Made by a program: the position numbers and the translations under genes. A stretch of 64,000 nucleotides of DNA from an uncultured Mycoplasmatota bacterium (GTDB taxonomy: Bacteria > Bacillota_I > Bacilli_A > RF39 > UBA660). This document shows positions 25,213 to 34,307 of the stretch, in pieces (the first letter of the stretch is position 1; each line of letters opens with the position of its first letter). The stretch lies in NCBI GenBank assembly GCA_900544625.1, contig UQVR01000002.1, forward strand, positions 1-64,000, written 5' to 3'. Below the pieces are notes generated by a model. The model saw only the letters and a list, made by a program, of their open reading frames with translations, had not been told where the DNA came from and did no database searches.

Positions 25213-27177
25213 TCATTTATAACAATAACTTGAATTAATCTTTGTATATCCGCTTTCACAAGAATATGTTGTAGAACAACTTGTAGTACATCCCCCACCT
25301 GTTGTATAGCACCTAGATGCAGACCAATCTACAATAGGAAATGTTGAAGGGCAAGAAGAATAATAAGCACTGTAACAAGTTTTCCAAGTTGGCTCATATG
25401 CTCCTCTATTACATGATTTTCTTGCTATTTCGGATGAAGAAGCATTATAGTAACAAACAAGATCACATACTTCTGTTCCTTCAGTACATGTTTCACTACA
25501 AGACCTTGAACTAGACGTTTCTATTATCTCTATATTGCAACTACCAGTATTACCCGATTTATCAATTACATAACCATAAAATTTTCCTGTACTAATGTTT
25601 ACTGTTGAATTAGTATAATCAGCTGTTTTATTTTTAGTAATACCCGATTTTTGGACATCAGTAGATTTTTGACCAAAAGATATCTTTGAACTATTTGCAG
25701 TTAACTTACAAGTTGGTGCCGTTTTATCTATTTTTAAAGTTTTTCCATTAGAAGGAGAACTACACTTATTTTGATAACAATTTCTAACATAAATAGTATT
25801 ATCTATTTCAGAACTATATACAAAACTTCCTTTATTTCCATCTATTGTTCCAGATGCAGTTATCCAATTGCCATTACCAATTTTATACTCAAACTTTGTA
25901 ACAACATCATTTACAGATCCAGGATTAATTTCAATATAAATTGATTTATTTGTCCATAATCCATTATATACCTGACCACTACTCGATTCTAATTTTGTAA
26001 TAATAGTTGGAGTCGAAGGTGTTAATGGAATAACTTTTAATTCTGTTGTAGCTTCAGCAGTTTTTCCATTACCTCCTGTAGCAACACATTTTAAAGTATA
26101 TGTTCCAACCGCTAAAGATCCAGTGGCCTCAGGTGTACAACTTAGAGTACCACCACTAATTGAATAAGTAACTATAAAATATGAACTAGTTTTATTATTT
26201 GTACCCATTTTTATTTCATTGCTACTAGATTTAGCTACTATACTTGGACCAGCATCGTCTATAGAAGTAATTTCTATTTTTCTTTCTGTTTTATTTCCGG
26301 CTTTATCTTTTACACACACTTTATATTTGCCATTTGAATTAATTGTTATTTCTTTATTTTTATTATAATTTAAGCACATTTCATTTTCTTTAACAATAGC
26401 ATAACCATCAATTCCTGACCCAATTCCATCGCTTGCCATTATTTCAATTTTCTTATTGACACTCCAATTAGTATTATATTTGATTTCATTTATAATGGGA
26501 GCTTCTTTATCAATTTTTATTCCCTTTGTTGCAGTTCCAACTAAATCCTCGCCATTATTGCTTTTACCTTTCACTTCACACTTATATCTACTATTTAATA
26601 AGTTTCCATCAACACTAATAGTAGCCTCATTACTAGAAAATCCAGTATTACTTGTCCAATTATAAGTAGTATTTTGTTCAGTTAATAAACTTCCTCGATG
26701 CATTATCCCCAATGTAACTGCACTATTAAACCAAGTTGTATCATCAAATTTAATACATTGGCCATTCAAAAATTTACAAACTTCATAATCTGTTGTTACC
26801 TCATATTCATTACACTTTCCGTTTTCATCTTTACCCAAATCTTCCATTAAAGTTGAATTATATTTTCCATTTTCAAAATTAGATTTAATAATAAAACAAT
26901 TCATACTTTTATTATCTCTTGGATCATAAATATCAGTTTCATCATCAGATTTTACTTTACCTTCCTTAATTAAATCCTCAACATTTATCGTAGTTATCGA
27001 AGTTTCTTCAGCATATTCTGACGCTTTCGTTTCTAAATATAAAACTAAATTATTATATTCTTTCTCTAAAATATTTTTTCTAATATTTATAAATAGCATT
27101 ACTGAAGCAGATATTAATATTGATAGTACTACTAATACAGCAATGAGTTCAATTAATGTAAATCCTTTTTTATTCAC
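25213..27177 (-). CDS. Large pilin-like protein with Ig-like repeats and cysteine-rich tail
   Basis: 654 residues from GTG 27177 (behind GGTGAT). The N-terminus NKKGFTLIELIAVLVVLSILISASV is a perfect type IV prepilin cleavage and helix motif. It is followed by a pilin-like helix, then several Ig-like/PKD-like repeats (about 150-570; motifs WTSN-GFSS, IKIDKEAP, VKDKAGNKTE, IDKTAPTCK, VIDKSGNTGSC) and a C-terminal Cys-rich region of about 80 residues with about 12 cysteines. Ordinary pseudopilins are 100-200 residues. No prepilin peptidase, ATPase or other pilin is in the window. Probably a surface adhesin or pilus tip. Confidence 0.78.
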   Translation of the reverse strand: MNKKGFTLIELIAVLVVLSILISASVMLFINIRKNILEKEYNNLVLYLETKASEYAEETSITTINVEDLIKEGKVKSDDETDIYDPRDNKSMNCFIIKSNFENGKYNSTLMEDLGKDENGKCNEYEVTTDYEVCKFLNGQCIKFDDTTWFNSAVTLGIMHRGSLLTEQNTTYNWTSNTGFSSNEATISVDGNLLNSRYKCEVKGKSNNGEDLVGTATKGIKIDKEAPIINEIKYNTNWSVNKKIEIMASDGIGSGIDGYAIVKENEMCLNYNKNKEITINSNGKYKVCVKDKAGNKTERKIEITSIDDAGPSIVAKSSSNEIKMGTNNKTSSYFIVTYSISGGTLSCTPEATGSLAVGTYTLKCVATGGNGKTAEATTELKVIPLTPSTPTIITKLESSSGQVYNGLWTNKSIYIEINPGSVNDVVTKFEYKIGNGNWITASGTIDGNKGSFVYSSEIDNTIYVRNCYQNKCSSPSNGKTLKIDKTAPTCKLTANSSKISFGQKSTDVQKSGITKNKTADYTNSTVNISTGKFYGYVIDKSGNTGSCNIEIIETSSSRSCSETCTEGTEVCDLVCYYNASSSEIARKSCNRGAYEPTWKTCYSAYYSSCPSTFPIVDWSASRCYTTGGGCTTSCSTTYSCESGYTKINSSYCYK

Positions 27178-27221
27178 ACTATCACCTATTATAATAATAA
27201 AATAAATAAAATAATAAGTCA

Positions 27222-27245
27222 ATAAAAAACCACGGTAACCCGTGG
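27222..27245 (-). terminator. Terminator of rplM-rpsI
   Basis: CCACGGG / CCGTGG stem (27230-27245) with a TTTTTTATT tail on the minus strand, 14 bp after the rpsI stop. Confidence 0.85.
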
Positions 27246-27258
27246 AATAAAATGTCTA

Positions 27259-27678
27259 CTAACGTTTTGAGAATTGTGGAGCTCTTCTTGCTTTTTTTAG
27301 ACCATATTTCTTACGTTCTTTAACTCTTGGATCTCTAGTAATAAATCCGGCATTTTTAAGAATATGTCTGTAACTATCTTCTCTTGTTTGATCAGTATTA
27401 GCGTCAAATGCTAAAAGCGCTCTAGTAATACCTAAACGAATTGCTCCAGTTTGTCCAGAGAATCCGCCACCTTTAACATTAATATCAATGTCAAATCTGT
27501 TTTCATTTCCAGTAGCAACTAAAGGTTGTTTTAAGTCCATTACTAATGTTGCATAAGGCATATAATCATTAACATCAACACCATTAACAGTAATATTACC
27601 AGTACCACCAACAAGTCTAACTCTTGCTACACTTCTTTTTCTTCTACCAGTTGCTGTCCATTCTTGTTTCTTAGCCAT
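27259..27678 (-). CDS. rpsI: 30S ribosomal protein S9
   Basis: 139 residues; N-terminal [34 protein letters not shown] in the middle, and the conserved basic end [17 protein letters not shown] that reaches the ribosomal P site. It follows rplM by 8 bp with ribosome site TAGGAGGAATT, the usual order. Confidence 0.97.
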   Translation of the reverse strand: MAKKQEWTATGRRKRSVARVRLVGGTGNITVNGVDVNDYMPYATLVMDLKQPLVATGNENRFDIDINVKGGGFSGQTGAIRLGITRALLAFDANTDQTREDSYRHILKNAGFITRDPRVKERKKYGLKKARRAPQFSKR

Positions 27679-27686
27679 AATTCCTC

Positions 27687-28118
27687 CTAATTAATTTCTA
27701 AAGCCTTAGGCTTTTGAGCTTCATGCTTATGATTTGCATCACGATAAACAAATAATTTTTTACCCATAGCTCTTCCAAGTCTGTTGTGAGGAAGCATTCC
27801 TTTAACAGCTCTTTCAATCATTTCTTCTGGATATTTTTCAATCATTTCTTTAGCATTTCTTTCTCTTAGTCCTCCTGGAAATCCGCTATGATTATAATAT
27901 TTCTTATCTTCTAGTTTGTTTCCAGTTAAAACTACTTTGTCAGCATTTACAATAATTACATAATCTCCGCAATCAACATATGGAGTATAAGTAACTTTAT
28001 GTTTTCCTCTTAATACATGAGCAGCTTTAGTTGCAACACGACCTAAAGTTTTACCTTCAGCATCAATTACATACCAATTTCTTTCGATATTTTCTTTTTT
28101 TTGCATAAATGTTTTCAT
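27687..28118 (-). CDS. rplM: 50S ribosomal protein L13
   Basis: 143 residues with [36 protein letters not shown] and [10 protein letters not shown], all typical of L13. The start is set at ATG 28118 behind AAAGGA, giving the normal length. Transcribed from the promoter at 28200-28228 through a leader that can fold into an L13-leader-like hairpin. Confidence 0.96.
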   Translation of the reverse strand: MKTFMQKKENIERNWYVIDAEGKTLGRVATKAAHVLRGKHKVTYTPYVDCGDYVIIVNADKVVLTGNKLEDKKYYNHSGFPGGLRERNAKEMIEKYPEEMIERAVKGMLPHNRLGRAMGKKLFVYRDANHKHEAQKPKALEIN

Positions 28119-28136
28119 AAAACTAATTCCTTTCAC

Positions 28137-28178
28137 TATGCTTATTGTTTAATTTTCCCACGACTAAACAAATCACAT
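28137..28178 (-). promoter_or_regulatory. Possible L13 leader hairpin
   Basis: Between start site and rplM, TTGTTTA pairs with TAAACAA, enclosed by TATG/CATA with an internal loop (TGAT/TAAG). A short structured leader before rplM is known in many Firmicutes (L13 leader, proposed autoregulation). Matching is by position and shape only. Confidence 0.4.
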
Positions 28179-28199
28179 AAATAAAATGTACCGATTAAA

Positions 28200-28228
28200 A
28201 TTATATGAAAAAAACAGCCAAAAGTCAA
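28200..28228 (-). promoter_or_regulatory. Promoter of rplM-rpsI
   Basis: Minus strand TTGACT (28223-28228), 17 bp, TATAAT (28200-28205). Start site near 28192. Confidence 0.8.
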
Positions 28229-28306
28229 ACCTTTTTAACTATTTTCTTAAAATAATATGCAATTTCTACCTTTTTTTGTATTTTTTGGCAAATTTTGCAA
28301 TAAAAA

Positions 28307-29023
28307 TCAATACCAAATCTTTTCTAAATATAATCCGTCCGCTGGAACAACACTTAATTTATTATCTATATCTTTGTCTAACATATTTTCAATTATATGA
28401 ATATCTACTTTACCTCTTCCAACATCAAGTAAAGCCCCCACTAGATGTCTAATCATATATCTATAAAAACCAATACCTACAAATTTAAATACAATAATAT
28501 CTCCATGTTTTTTTATTTTAATATTATAAATCGTAGATGTATAATCATCTCTATAACCACTTACAAAATTATGATAATCATGCGTACCAACTAATAACTT
28601 ACTTGCATTTTTCATTTTTTTAATATCAAAATCATATTTTACTTGATAATAATATCCATCATATTCTTTCTTATATTTTCCATTATTTACTTTATAAACA
28701 TACATTTTTTTTATAACATTATGCCTTGCATGGAAATCATTACTAACAACACTAATTTTATTTATAATAATTTCATTATTTAACAATATATTTATTTTAT
28801 CAATATCCTTATTGCTTACACTTCCATCATAATCAAAATGGGCACATTGCATATGAGCATGAACTCCAGCATCTGTTCTTCCGCTACCTTTAATTAAAAT
28901 ATTACTTTTTAATACTTTACTTAAAGCATTTTCTAAAGTTCCTTGCATATTTTTTACATTATTTTGCCTTTGAAATCCATGAAACTTAGTACCGTCATAA
29001 CCAAACTTAATTAAATATCTCAT
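28307..29023 (-). CDS. truA: tRNA pseudouridine synthase A
   Basis: 238 residues, makes pseudouridine at tRNA positions 38-40. Marks: YDGTKFHGFQRQ, catalytic GSGRTDAGVHA (Asp near 50), FHARHNVIKKMYVY, FVGIGFYRYMIRHLVGALLDVG. It overlaps the upstream EcfA-like gene by 4 bp, keeping the Firmicutes linkage ecfA-ecfA-ecfT-truA-rplM-rpsI even though ecfT is missing here. Confidence 0.95.
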   Translation of the reverse strand: MRYLIKFGYDGTKFHGFQRQNNVKNMQGTLENALSKVLKSNILIKGSGRTDAGVHAHMQCAHFDYDGSVSNKDIDKINILLNNEIIINKISVVSNDFHARHNVIKKMYVYKVNNGKYKKEYDGYYYQVKYDFDIKKMKNASKLLVGTHDYHNFVSGYRDDYTSTIYNIKIKKHGDIIVFKFVGIGFYRYMIRHLVGALLDVGRGKVDIHIIENMLDKDIDNKLSVVPADGLYLEKIWY

Positions 29024-29568
29024 GATTTTACCCTATATATAGCTTTTAATAAATCGTCTATTTCTTTATAATGATTAATATTAACACCAAGATCTAAAGA
29101 TTTATTTGTAAATTCCACTATCTTGGGTACATCAATATATTTACTTAATTCATTACTATATAAATCATTAGTTTCTAATACAATTTCTTTGTTAATAACA
29201 TACAAGTTATCAACACAATTAAAAAACAAATTGCTGTTTTTATCCACTAAAATAATTTTTCTTCCATAACTTACTATTTTTTTAAACAATTTTTTAAAAA
29301 ATTCTATATCTTTATTTGTTAATCCTTTACTAAAATTTACTAACAATATTTCTTTATCTTGTAATTTACTTGCTAAGATAACCTTACTTTTATTTCTTAA
29401 TGATAAATCTTCATAATCAAGCTCTAAATAACTTCCATCAAGCCCTACCATTTTTAAAGCATCGCTAGCTTTCTTTAATACTATATTTTTTACTTTACCA
29501 CTATAATTGCTTTCACTAAAATCATTACTTATAACCCCGACAATATTACCTTTAAGCTCTAATTCCAT
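29020..29568 (-). CDS. Degenerate EcfA2-like ATPase remnant, intact reading frame
   Basis: 182 residues, about 100 shorter than EcfA2. Its order of segments mirrors EcfA2: IVGVISNDFSES stands where the P-loop should be, but the GxxGxGKS residues are gone. ALKMVGLD matches the helix before the signature, LSLRNKSKVILAS takes the place of LSGGQKRRVAIAG, EILLVNFSKGLTNKD that of VLILDEPTAGLDP, and LSKYIDVPKIVEF plus EIDDLLKAIY match the EcfA C-terminal domain. ATP hydrolysis looks impossible. The frame is open and coupled to its neighbours, so it is probably expressed. Homology is my reading by eye. Confidence 0.55.
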   Translation of the reverse strand: MELELKGNIVGVISNDFSESNYSGKVKNIVLKKASDALKMVGLDGSYLELDYEDLSLRNKSKVILASKLQDKEILLVNFSKGLTNKDIEFFKKLFKKIVSYGRKIILVDKNSNLFFNCVDNLYVINKEIVLETNDLYSNELSKYIDVPKIVEFTNKSLDLGVNINHYKEIDDLLKAIYRVKS

Positions 29569-30035
29569 AAATCCTCCGTTAGTTTATCCATATTATAGTA
29601 CACTTTATCTAATATATCGTAATAAGTTAATTGAATAGATAAATCTACCACGAAAGGAAGACCATATCCTAACTTTTTTAATATTTTTTCATTTCTTAAA
29701 ACAACTTCTGTATTACCTTCAAGTACTTTTTTATCTTCATCATAAACAATAACATAATTACTTAATAGTGAATCTTCAATATTACTTGTAATATTAACAA
29801 AATTTACATTTTGCTTCTTTAATAATTCTATAATAGATTTCTTCTCATTGCTACTTAAATTAAACCAAGATTCATTAAATACAACTCTTTTACTTGGAAA
29901 CATTTCTAATTTTTCTTTTAATTCATCAAAAAACATATTACTCCCAATAATTGAATAATCTTTGAATTGATTAAAAAATTCTTTATTAGCGTTATTAACA
30001 AGCAAAGTATAATTTACATTATCATCAAACATCAT
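29559..30035 (-). CDS. Degenerate EcfA1-like ATPase remnant, intact reading frame
   Basis: 158 residues. The C-terminal half is close to EcfA: RVVFNESWFNLSSNEKKSI in place of Walker B and D-loop, FVNITSNIEDSLLSNYVIVYD in place of the H-loop region, then KVLEGNTEVVLRNEKILKKLG and LPFVVDLSIQL, the hallmark EcfA C-terminal domain. The P-loop and signature motif are absent, and the catalytic Glu region reads NES instead of DEP. It overlaps nrdG and the second remnant by about 10 bp each, with a good GGAGGTG site. ATPase activity is unlikely; a structural or regulatory role is possible. Confidence 0.55.
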   Translation of the reverse strand: MMFDDNVNYTLLVNNANKEFFNQFKDYSIIGSNMFFDELKEKLEMFPSKRVVFNESWFNLSSNEKKSIIELLKKQNVNFVNITSNIEDSLLSNYVIVYDEDKKVLEGNTEVVLRNEKILKKLGYGLPFVVDLSIQLTYYDILDKVYYNMDKLTEDLWN

Positions 30036-30519
30036 ATAATACTACACCTCCGGCTTCCAAGCTCTTTTTTACGTCTATTAGCCTTTGATTTGTACTTCCT
30101 CGAAACTTGCAATTCAAACTCTTTTTATCCATCATAAATTTACCATCAACCAATACGTCTACATTTTTTAGTAAATCAAGCCTACTTTTATCACTAAGTA
30201 AAGCCTCATAAGTAAAGCCAGTGTATGCCCAAACGTTTAAACCAATACTTTTAGCAAACTTAGCTATTTCTAACGCTGCCTCAGGTTGAAAAAATGGATC
30301 TCCTCCAGACAAAGTAATCCCACTTTGATATTTCAAATTTTTAAGTTTCATTTTTAATTCGTCAACATCCACAACTATTCCGCCATTCATATCATGAGTT
30401 TCCGGATTTTGACATCCTTTACAATTATGTAAACAGCCTTGAAACCAAATTACAGTTCTAATACCAGAGCCATCCAATATACTATCAGGTTGAATATCAG
30501 CTGCAAGTCTTACTACCAT
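30025..30519 (-). CDS. nrdG: NrdG-like radical SAM activase
   Basis: About 164 residues with the radical SAM cluster motif CLHNCKGC (CxxxCxxC), SGGDPFFQ and the early DGSGIRTVIWFQGC. The family installs the glycyl radical in anaerobic ribonucleotide reductase NrdD; no nrdD lies in the window. The start is placed at ATG 30519; an in-frame GTG at 30528 is possible, and both overlap the end of whiA. Another glycyl-radical activase cannot be fully excluded. Confidence 0.82.
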   Translation of the reverse strand: MVVRLAADIQPDSILDGSGIRTVIWFQGCLHNCKGCQNPETHDMNGGIVVDVDELKMKLKNLKYQSGITLSGGDPFFQPEAALEIAKFAKSIGLNVWAYTGFTYEALLSDKSRLDLLKNVDVLVDGKFMMDKKSLNCKFRGSTNQRLIDVKKSLEAGGVVLYDV

Positions 30520-31435
30520 TATCTTCACTTCTTTCTTTATGTCTTTTAACTAAATTATTTATTTTAATAAAATGATGATTAACTCCAGATTTACCAATTT
30601 TATAATTATTTTCAAGTGTTACAATATCAGCTAATTCTTGCATTGATACCTCTGGATATTTCACCCTAGCATCCGCTACTATCCTTGTGTTTTCTTCAAG
30701 CAATCCAAATAAATCATGATCTTTTAAATAGTTAATGTTTTCAAGTTGAACTTGTCCAGTTCTAAAAGTTTTTTCTTGATTAGCAATCTCACAATTATTT
30801 AATCTATTAACCATATTTTTATGATCTCTATAAATTCTTATATCTTCAAAATAAAATAATGAATTCATTGCTTTAAATCTTTTTATTAAGTCACTTATAG
30901 ATTCACTTGCTTTAATATAAACAATATTTTTATAGCCCCTTTTTATTAATTTTGATTTCATATTGAAATAATTAAGTAAATTAAGAACCTGTTTTGCAAG
31001 TCTTTCCTTAGTAAAAATAAACTCTAAATGATAACCACTTGTACTTGGATTAGAAACATTACCAACTGCTAAGAAAGCTCCTTCTAAAAAGGCTATTTTT
31101 TCTTCATCACTTACTAAATCATCTACTTCTATTTTTATACCCACACTTATATCTTTTTTTATTAAATCAATTTTTTCTTTAATACTAAGAATATATATTT
31201 GCTTTACTTTAAATCTTTTTTGAATTCTAACCATTATACTGGGACTAACCCCATATATTTCTTTTATTTCTTTATATATTCTTCTAGCGATACTAGCATT
31301 TTCTAAAGTAATGTTTATTTCTTCTTTATTAAATTTAGCAACGCTATTTAAAAAGGCTATCAATTCATATCTTGCCTCGATAATATTAATATCATTTTTA
31401 GCTATTTCTTCTTTTAAACTTGTAGTAAATGTCAT
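30497..31435 (-). CDS. whiA: WhiA family DNA-binding protein
   Basis: 312 residues: N-terminal LAGLIDADG-like domain (EEKIAFLEGAFLAVGNVSNPSTSGYHLEF spans the fold) and C-terminal helix-turn-helix (YPEVSMQELADIV, IGKSGVNHHF). WhiA acts in cell division, chromosome segregation and sporulation in Gram-positives. Its ATG overlaps the yvcK stop (ATGA), the conserved linkage; the usual rapZ partner is not upstream. Confidence 0.93.
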   Translation of the reverse strand: MTFTTSLKEEIAKNDINIIEARYELIAFLNSVAKFNKEEINITLENASIARRIYKEIKEIYGVSPSIMVRIQKRFKVKQIYILSIKEKIDLIKKDISVGIKIEVDDLVSDEEKIAFLEGAFLAVGNVSNPSTSGYHLEFIFTKERLAKQVLNLLNYFNMKSKLIKRGYKNIVYIKASESISDLIKRFKAMNSLFYFEDIRIYRDHKNMVNRLNNCEIANQEKTFRTGQVQLENINYLKDHDLFGLLEENTRIVADARVKYPEVSMQELADIVTLENNYKIGKSGVNHHFIKINNLVKRHKERSEDNGSKTCS

Positions 31436-32385
31436 TTTCTACCATCCATTAAATATGAAAATAATAAGTAACCTGTTTTTAATGCATCATGTCTATACCA
31501 CCCATCTTCAATTGTAAATAATTTATCTTTTATGACATATATATTACTTTCATCTAATTCATGCATATCTAATAAAACAGGATCTTTTTGTTCTTCATTT
31601 CTATATTTCTTTGCTAAATCGCTACTTATTACTTCATCATTAGCTATAACAACATCTATACTTCCTTTACCTAAATATTTTTCTAAATAATCTATATGAT
31701 CTTTCACAGTAAATCCATCAGTTTCTCCAGGTTGGGTAAATAAATTACAAATATATACTTTTTCTCCTTTAGCTTTATTTATTACATCTACAAGTCCTTT
31801 ATCAATTAAATGTGGGACAATGCTTGTAAGTAAACTACCAGAAGAAAATATAATTAAATCTGCTTCTTTAACAGCCTTTATTACTTTAGGATTAACAGTT
31901 ATTTCTTTATCATATTTTACTTCCACTATCTTACTTGCACATTTAGTTAATTGATGTTCACCAATTACTTTCTTACCACTACTTGTAATGCCAACCAAAT
32001 TTACATTATCTTCAGTTAATGGCAAAATATTTCCTTTAACATCAAGTAATTTTTCCATCACAGGCATAGCACTAGCAAAATTACCTTTTAAATCCATCAA
32101 AGCCATTAATAACAAGTTCTTGACTGAATGAATACCTAAACTTTTCGATTTAGTAAATCGATAATTCATTAAATCTATTACATCTTGATTTGTATCAGCC
32201 ATACTAAGCATTACTTTAGTAATATCACCAACCGCAGGTATTTTTAACTCACGTCGAAGAAGACCTGTGCTTCCTCCATTATCAGCAACAGATACTACTG
32301 CAGTAATTTCTACTGGAAATAATTTTATTCCTTTTAAAAGTTGAGAAAGTCCACTTCCTCCACCAAATATAACAATCTTTTTCAT
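31432..32385 (-). CDS. yvcK: YvcK family (gluconeogenesis factor, CofD-like)
   Basis: About 317 residues with KKIVIFGGGSGLSQLLKGIKL, VSVADNGGSTGLLR, and TQPGETDGFTVKDHI, all family marks. It binds UDP-sugars and supports cell-wall synthesis and growth on gluconeogenic carbon sources. Start at ATG 32385; an upstream in-frame TTG gives the longer form. Coupled to whiA. Confidence 0.93.
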   Translation of the reverse strand: MKKIVIFGGGSGLSQLLKGIKLFPVEITAVVSVADNGGSTGLLRRELKIPAVGDITKVMLSMADTNQDVIDLMNYRFTKSKSLGIHSVKNLLLMALMDLKGNFASAMPVMEKLLDVKGNILPLTEDNVNLVGITSSGKKVIGEHQLTKCASKIVEVKYDKEITVNPKVIKAVKEADLIIFSSGSLLTSIVPHLIDKGLVDVINKAKGEKVYICNLFTQPGETDGFTVKDHIDYLEKYLGKGSIDVVIANDEVISSDLAKKYRNEEQKDPVLLDMHELDESNIYVIKDKLFTIEDGWYRHDALKTGYLLFSYLMDGRK

Positions 32386-32416
32386 AAGCAATCACACTAA
32401 TAGTGTATCACAAATC

Positions 32417-33292
32417 TTATAAAAATGGAATATTACTTCTTTTAACTCCACCATTTACTTCATAGCATTTATCAATTATCATAAATGCACTTGGATCAAT
32501 TTCTAAAATTCTTTTTTTCAATAAATAATAATCGCTATTAGAAACAGCACACATTATCATCACACCATTTTTGTGAGAATATCCTCCAGTACCAGGAATT
32601 GTTGTAAAACCAGTTTGAAATTCTTCAAGTATAACTTTTTTAATCTTTCTTGTCTTTCTTGTATAAATATAAAACAATTTACTATCTGAAATACCAAACA
32701 TAATTTTATCAACAAAATATGTAGAACAATAAAGAATAATAAAAGAATAAACTCCTTTAGTAAAGCCAAACACTAACATACCAGAAAGTATAATAAAACC
32801 ATTAGCAAATAACAAAGCCTTAGATTCACTAACTTTGCAATACTTATTTATTATTTGCATAATTATATCAGACCCACCCGCAGTAAAACCACTTCTATAT
32901 ATAAAACCACTGCTTATTCCATATAAACATATTGCAAATAATAAAGTTAAATAGAAATCTTCTGTAACTAAATAGCTTGATAAAAAGTTTGCAACCGGCA
33001 TTGATAATGTAACCATTAATGGATATAACAAGGAACCAATAATATTTTTTTTAGTTGTACTCCATCCTAAGAATATAAAACAAATAATTAATAGTATAAT
33101 ATTTGAAATAAGTAAGAATACTGATGGTGTCCATCCAAATAATTTTTGCATAACAATAGCAATACCACTAAAGCCAGATACAACTAAATCATTCGGAGTT
33201 AAAAATAAGTTAAAACACATTGCATAAAAAAATAATCCAAATACCAGTGAACAACCATCAAATATTATCTCTTTGTAATTAATTTTCTCCAT
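32417..33292 (-). CDS. YitT family membrane protein
   Basis: About 291 residues with five to six membrane helices (first at 13-30), GFSGIAIV, YRSGFTAGGSDIIMQI and a C-terminal DUF2179 domain (IPGTGGYSHKNGVMIMCAVSNSDYYLLKKRI). This large Firmicutes family has no settled function. Start at ATG 33292; the upstream GTG is less likely. It sits 25 bp before yvcK, in the place where rapZ is common. Confidence 0.88.
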   Translation of the reverse strand: MEKINYKEIIFDGCSLVFGLFFYAMCFNLFLTPNDLVVSGFSGIAIVMQKLFGWTPSVFLLISNIILLIICFIFLGWSTTKKNIIGSLLYPLMVTLSMPVANFLSSYLVTEDFYLTLLFAICLYGISSGFIYRSGFTAGGSDIIMQIINKYCKVSESKALLFANGFIILSGMLVFGFTKGVYSFIILYCSTYFVDKIMFGISDSKLFYIYTRKTRKIKKVILEEFQTGFTTIPGTGGYSHKNGVMIMCAVSNSDYYLLKKRILEIDPSAFMIIDKCYEVNGGVKRSNIPFL

Positions 33293-33390
33293 ATCTTCAA
33301 CCACTTTTCTATAATAATTATAAACTAATATTTATTTTTTAGCAATTATTAATATTAAAAAACATATATTGTTTTAGAGGTGAATATAAA

Positions 33391-33750
33391 ATGAATGGTA
33401 ATTTCTACCAAAATCCAACATTTCCAAGTTCTAATTTCGGAACACCACCAGGAAACATGTCTGTATCTGAAGTAAATAATAGCAATTTACCAGATGAACA
33501 AAGCTATATTGAAAATATCCTAAGGTTAAATAAAGGAAGAAAGATAAAAGCTTATGTTTCATATCCAGACAGTAGTGCATGGCAAAACAAAGTATATGAA
33601 GGCATTATTGAAGAAGCAGGAAGAGACCATCTTATAATCAGAGATAACACAAATAATCTTTGGTACTTAATTAGAATAATTTATTTAAATTATGTAGAAT
33701 TCATGGAACCAATTATTTACTCACATAGTTTCTCAGAAAAAACTTATTAA
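33391..33750 (+). CDS. gerQ: Spore coat protein GerQ
   Basis: 119 residues: a polar N-terminus rich in Asn, Pro and Gly, then the GerQ core QSYIENILRLNKGRKIKAYV, GIIEEAGRDHLIIRD and YLNYVEFMEPI. GerQ is needed for CwlJ action in the spore coat and is crosslinked there; cwlJ lies at 1395. Ribosome site AGAGGTGA. Divergent from yitT, followed by its own terminator. Confidence 0.92.
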   Translation: MNGNFYQNPTFPSSNFGTPPGNMSVSEVNNSNLPDEQSYIENILRLNKGRKIKAYVSYPDSSAWQNKVYEGIIEEAGRDHLIIRDNTNNLWYLIRIIYLNYVEFMEPIIYSHSFSEKTY

Positions 33751-33752
33751 AA

Positions 33753-33785
33753 AAAACTGATAGCACAACCTATCAGTTTTAATTT
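33753..33785 (+). terminator. Terminator of gerQ
   Basis: AAAACTGATAG / CTATCAGTTTT stem followed by AATTTT. Confidence 0.8.
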
Positions 33786-33804
33786 TATTCAGCTATTATA
33801 TTAT

Positions 33805-34302
33805 CTAATAATAATATTTAAAATTATTCTTTTCTCTTCCCAATGTACTTTTAGGTCCATGACCAGGATAAATAACTATATCATCGGGGTATTTACTAAT
33901 TTTTTCTAAACTTTTTATCATATCTATATCACTACCAGTATCTAAATCGGTTCTTCCAATAGAATGATAAAACAAGAAATCGCCAGTAAACATAACTTTT
34001 TCATTTTTAAAATAAATACTTCTACTATCACTTGTATGACCTGGAGTTTCAATTACTTCATATTCAAAGATACCACTTTTAACATTTTCTTCAAGTTTAA
34101 AATACTTCTTTAACTCATCCAAAGCTCCAATATGGTCAAAATGATGATGAGTAACAATTATCTCCACAACATTTTTACCCTTACATGCATCAATTATTCT
34201 ATCAGCTTCATCACCCGGGTCAACAATAAAAGCATTATTTCCAATACTACAAACATAACAATTTTCTTGCAAAGCGCCAACAACTAACACTTTAATATCC
34301 AT
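33805..34302 (-). CDS. MBL-fold metallohydrolase (glyoxalase II-like, YqgX type)
   Basis: About 165 residues, a minimal metallo-beta-lactamase fold with the metal site THHHFDH (near 54-60), ETPGHTSDS, FTGDFLF and YPGHG. The small size fits YqgX-type hydroxyacylglutathione-hydrolase-like proteins. Start at ATG 34302 behind AGGTGAT; the longer GTG form overlaps that site. It follows the M23 gene by only 5 bp. Confidence 0.85.
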   Translation of the reverse strand: MDIKVLVVGALQENCYVCSIGNNAFIVDPGDEADRIIDACKGKNVVEIIVTHHHFDHIGALDELKKYFKLEENVKSGIFEYEVIETPGHTSDSRSIYFKNEKVMFTGDFLFYHSIGRTDLDTGSDIDMIKSLEKISKYPDDIVIYPGHGPKSTLGREKNNFKYYY

Positions 34303-34307
34303 ATACA

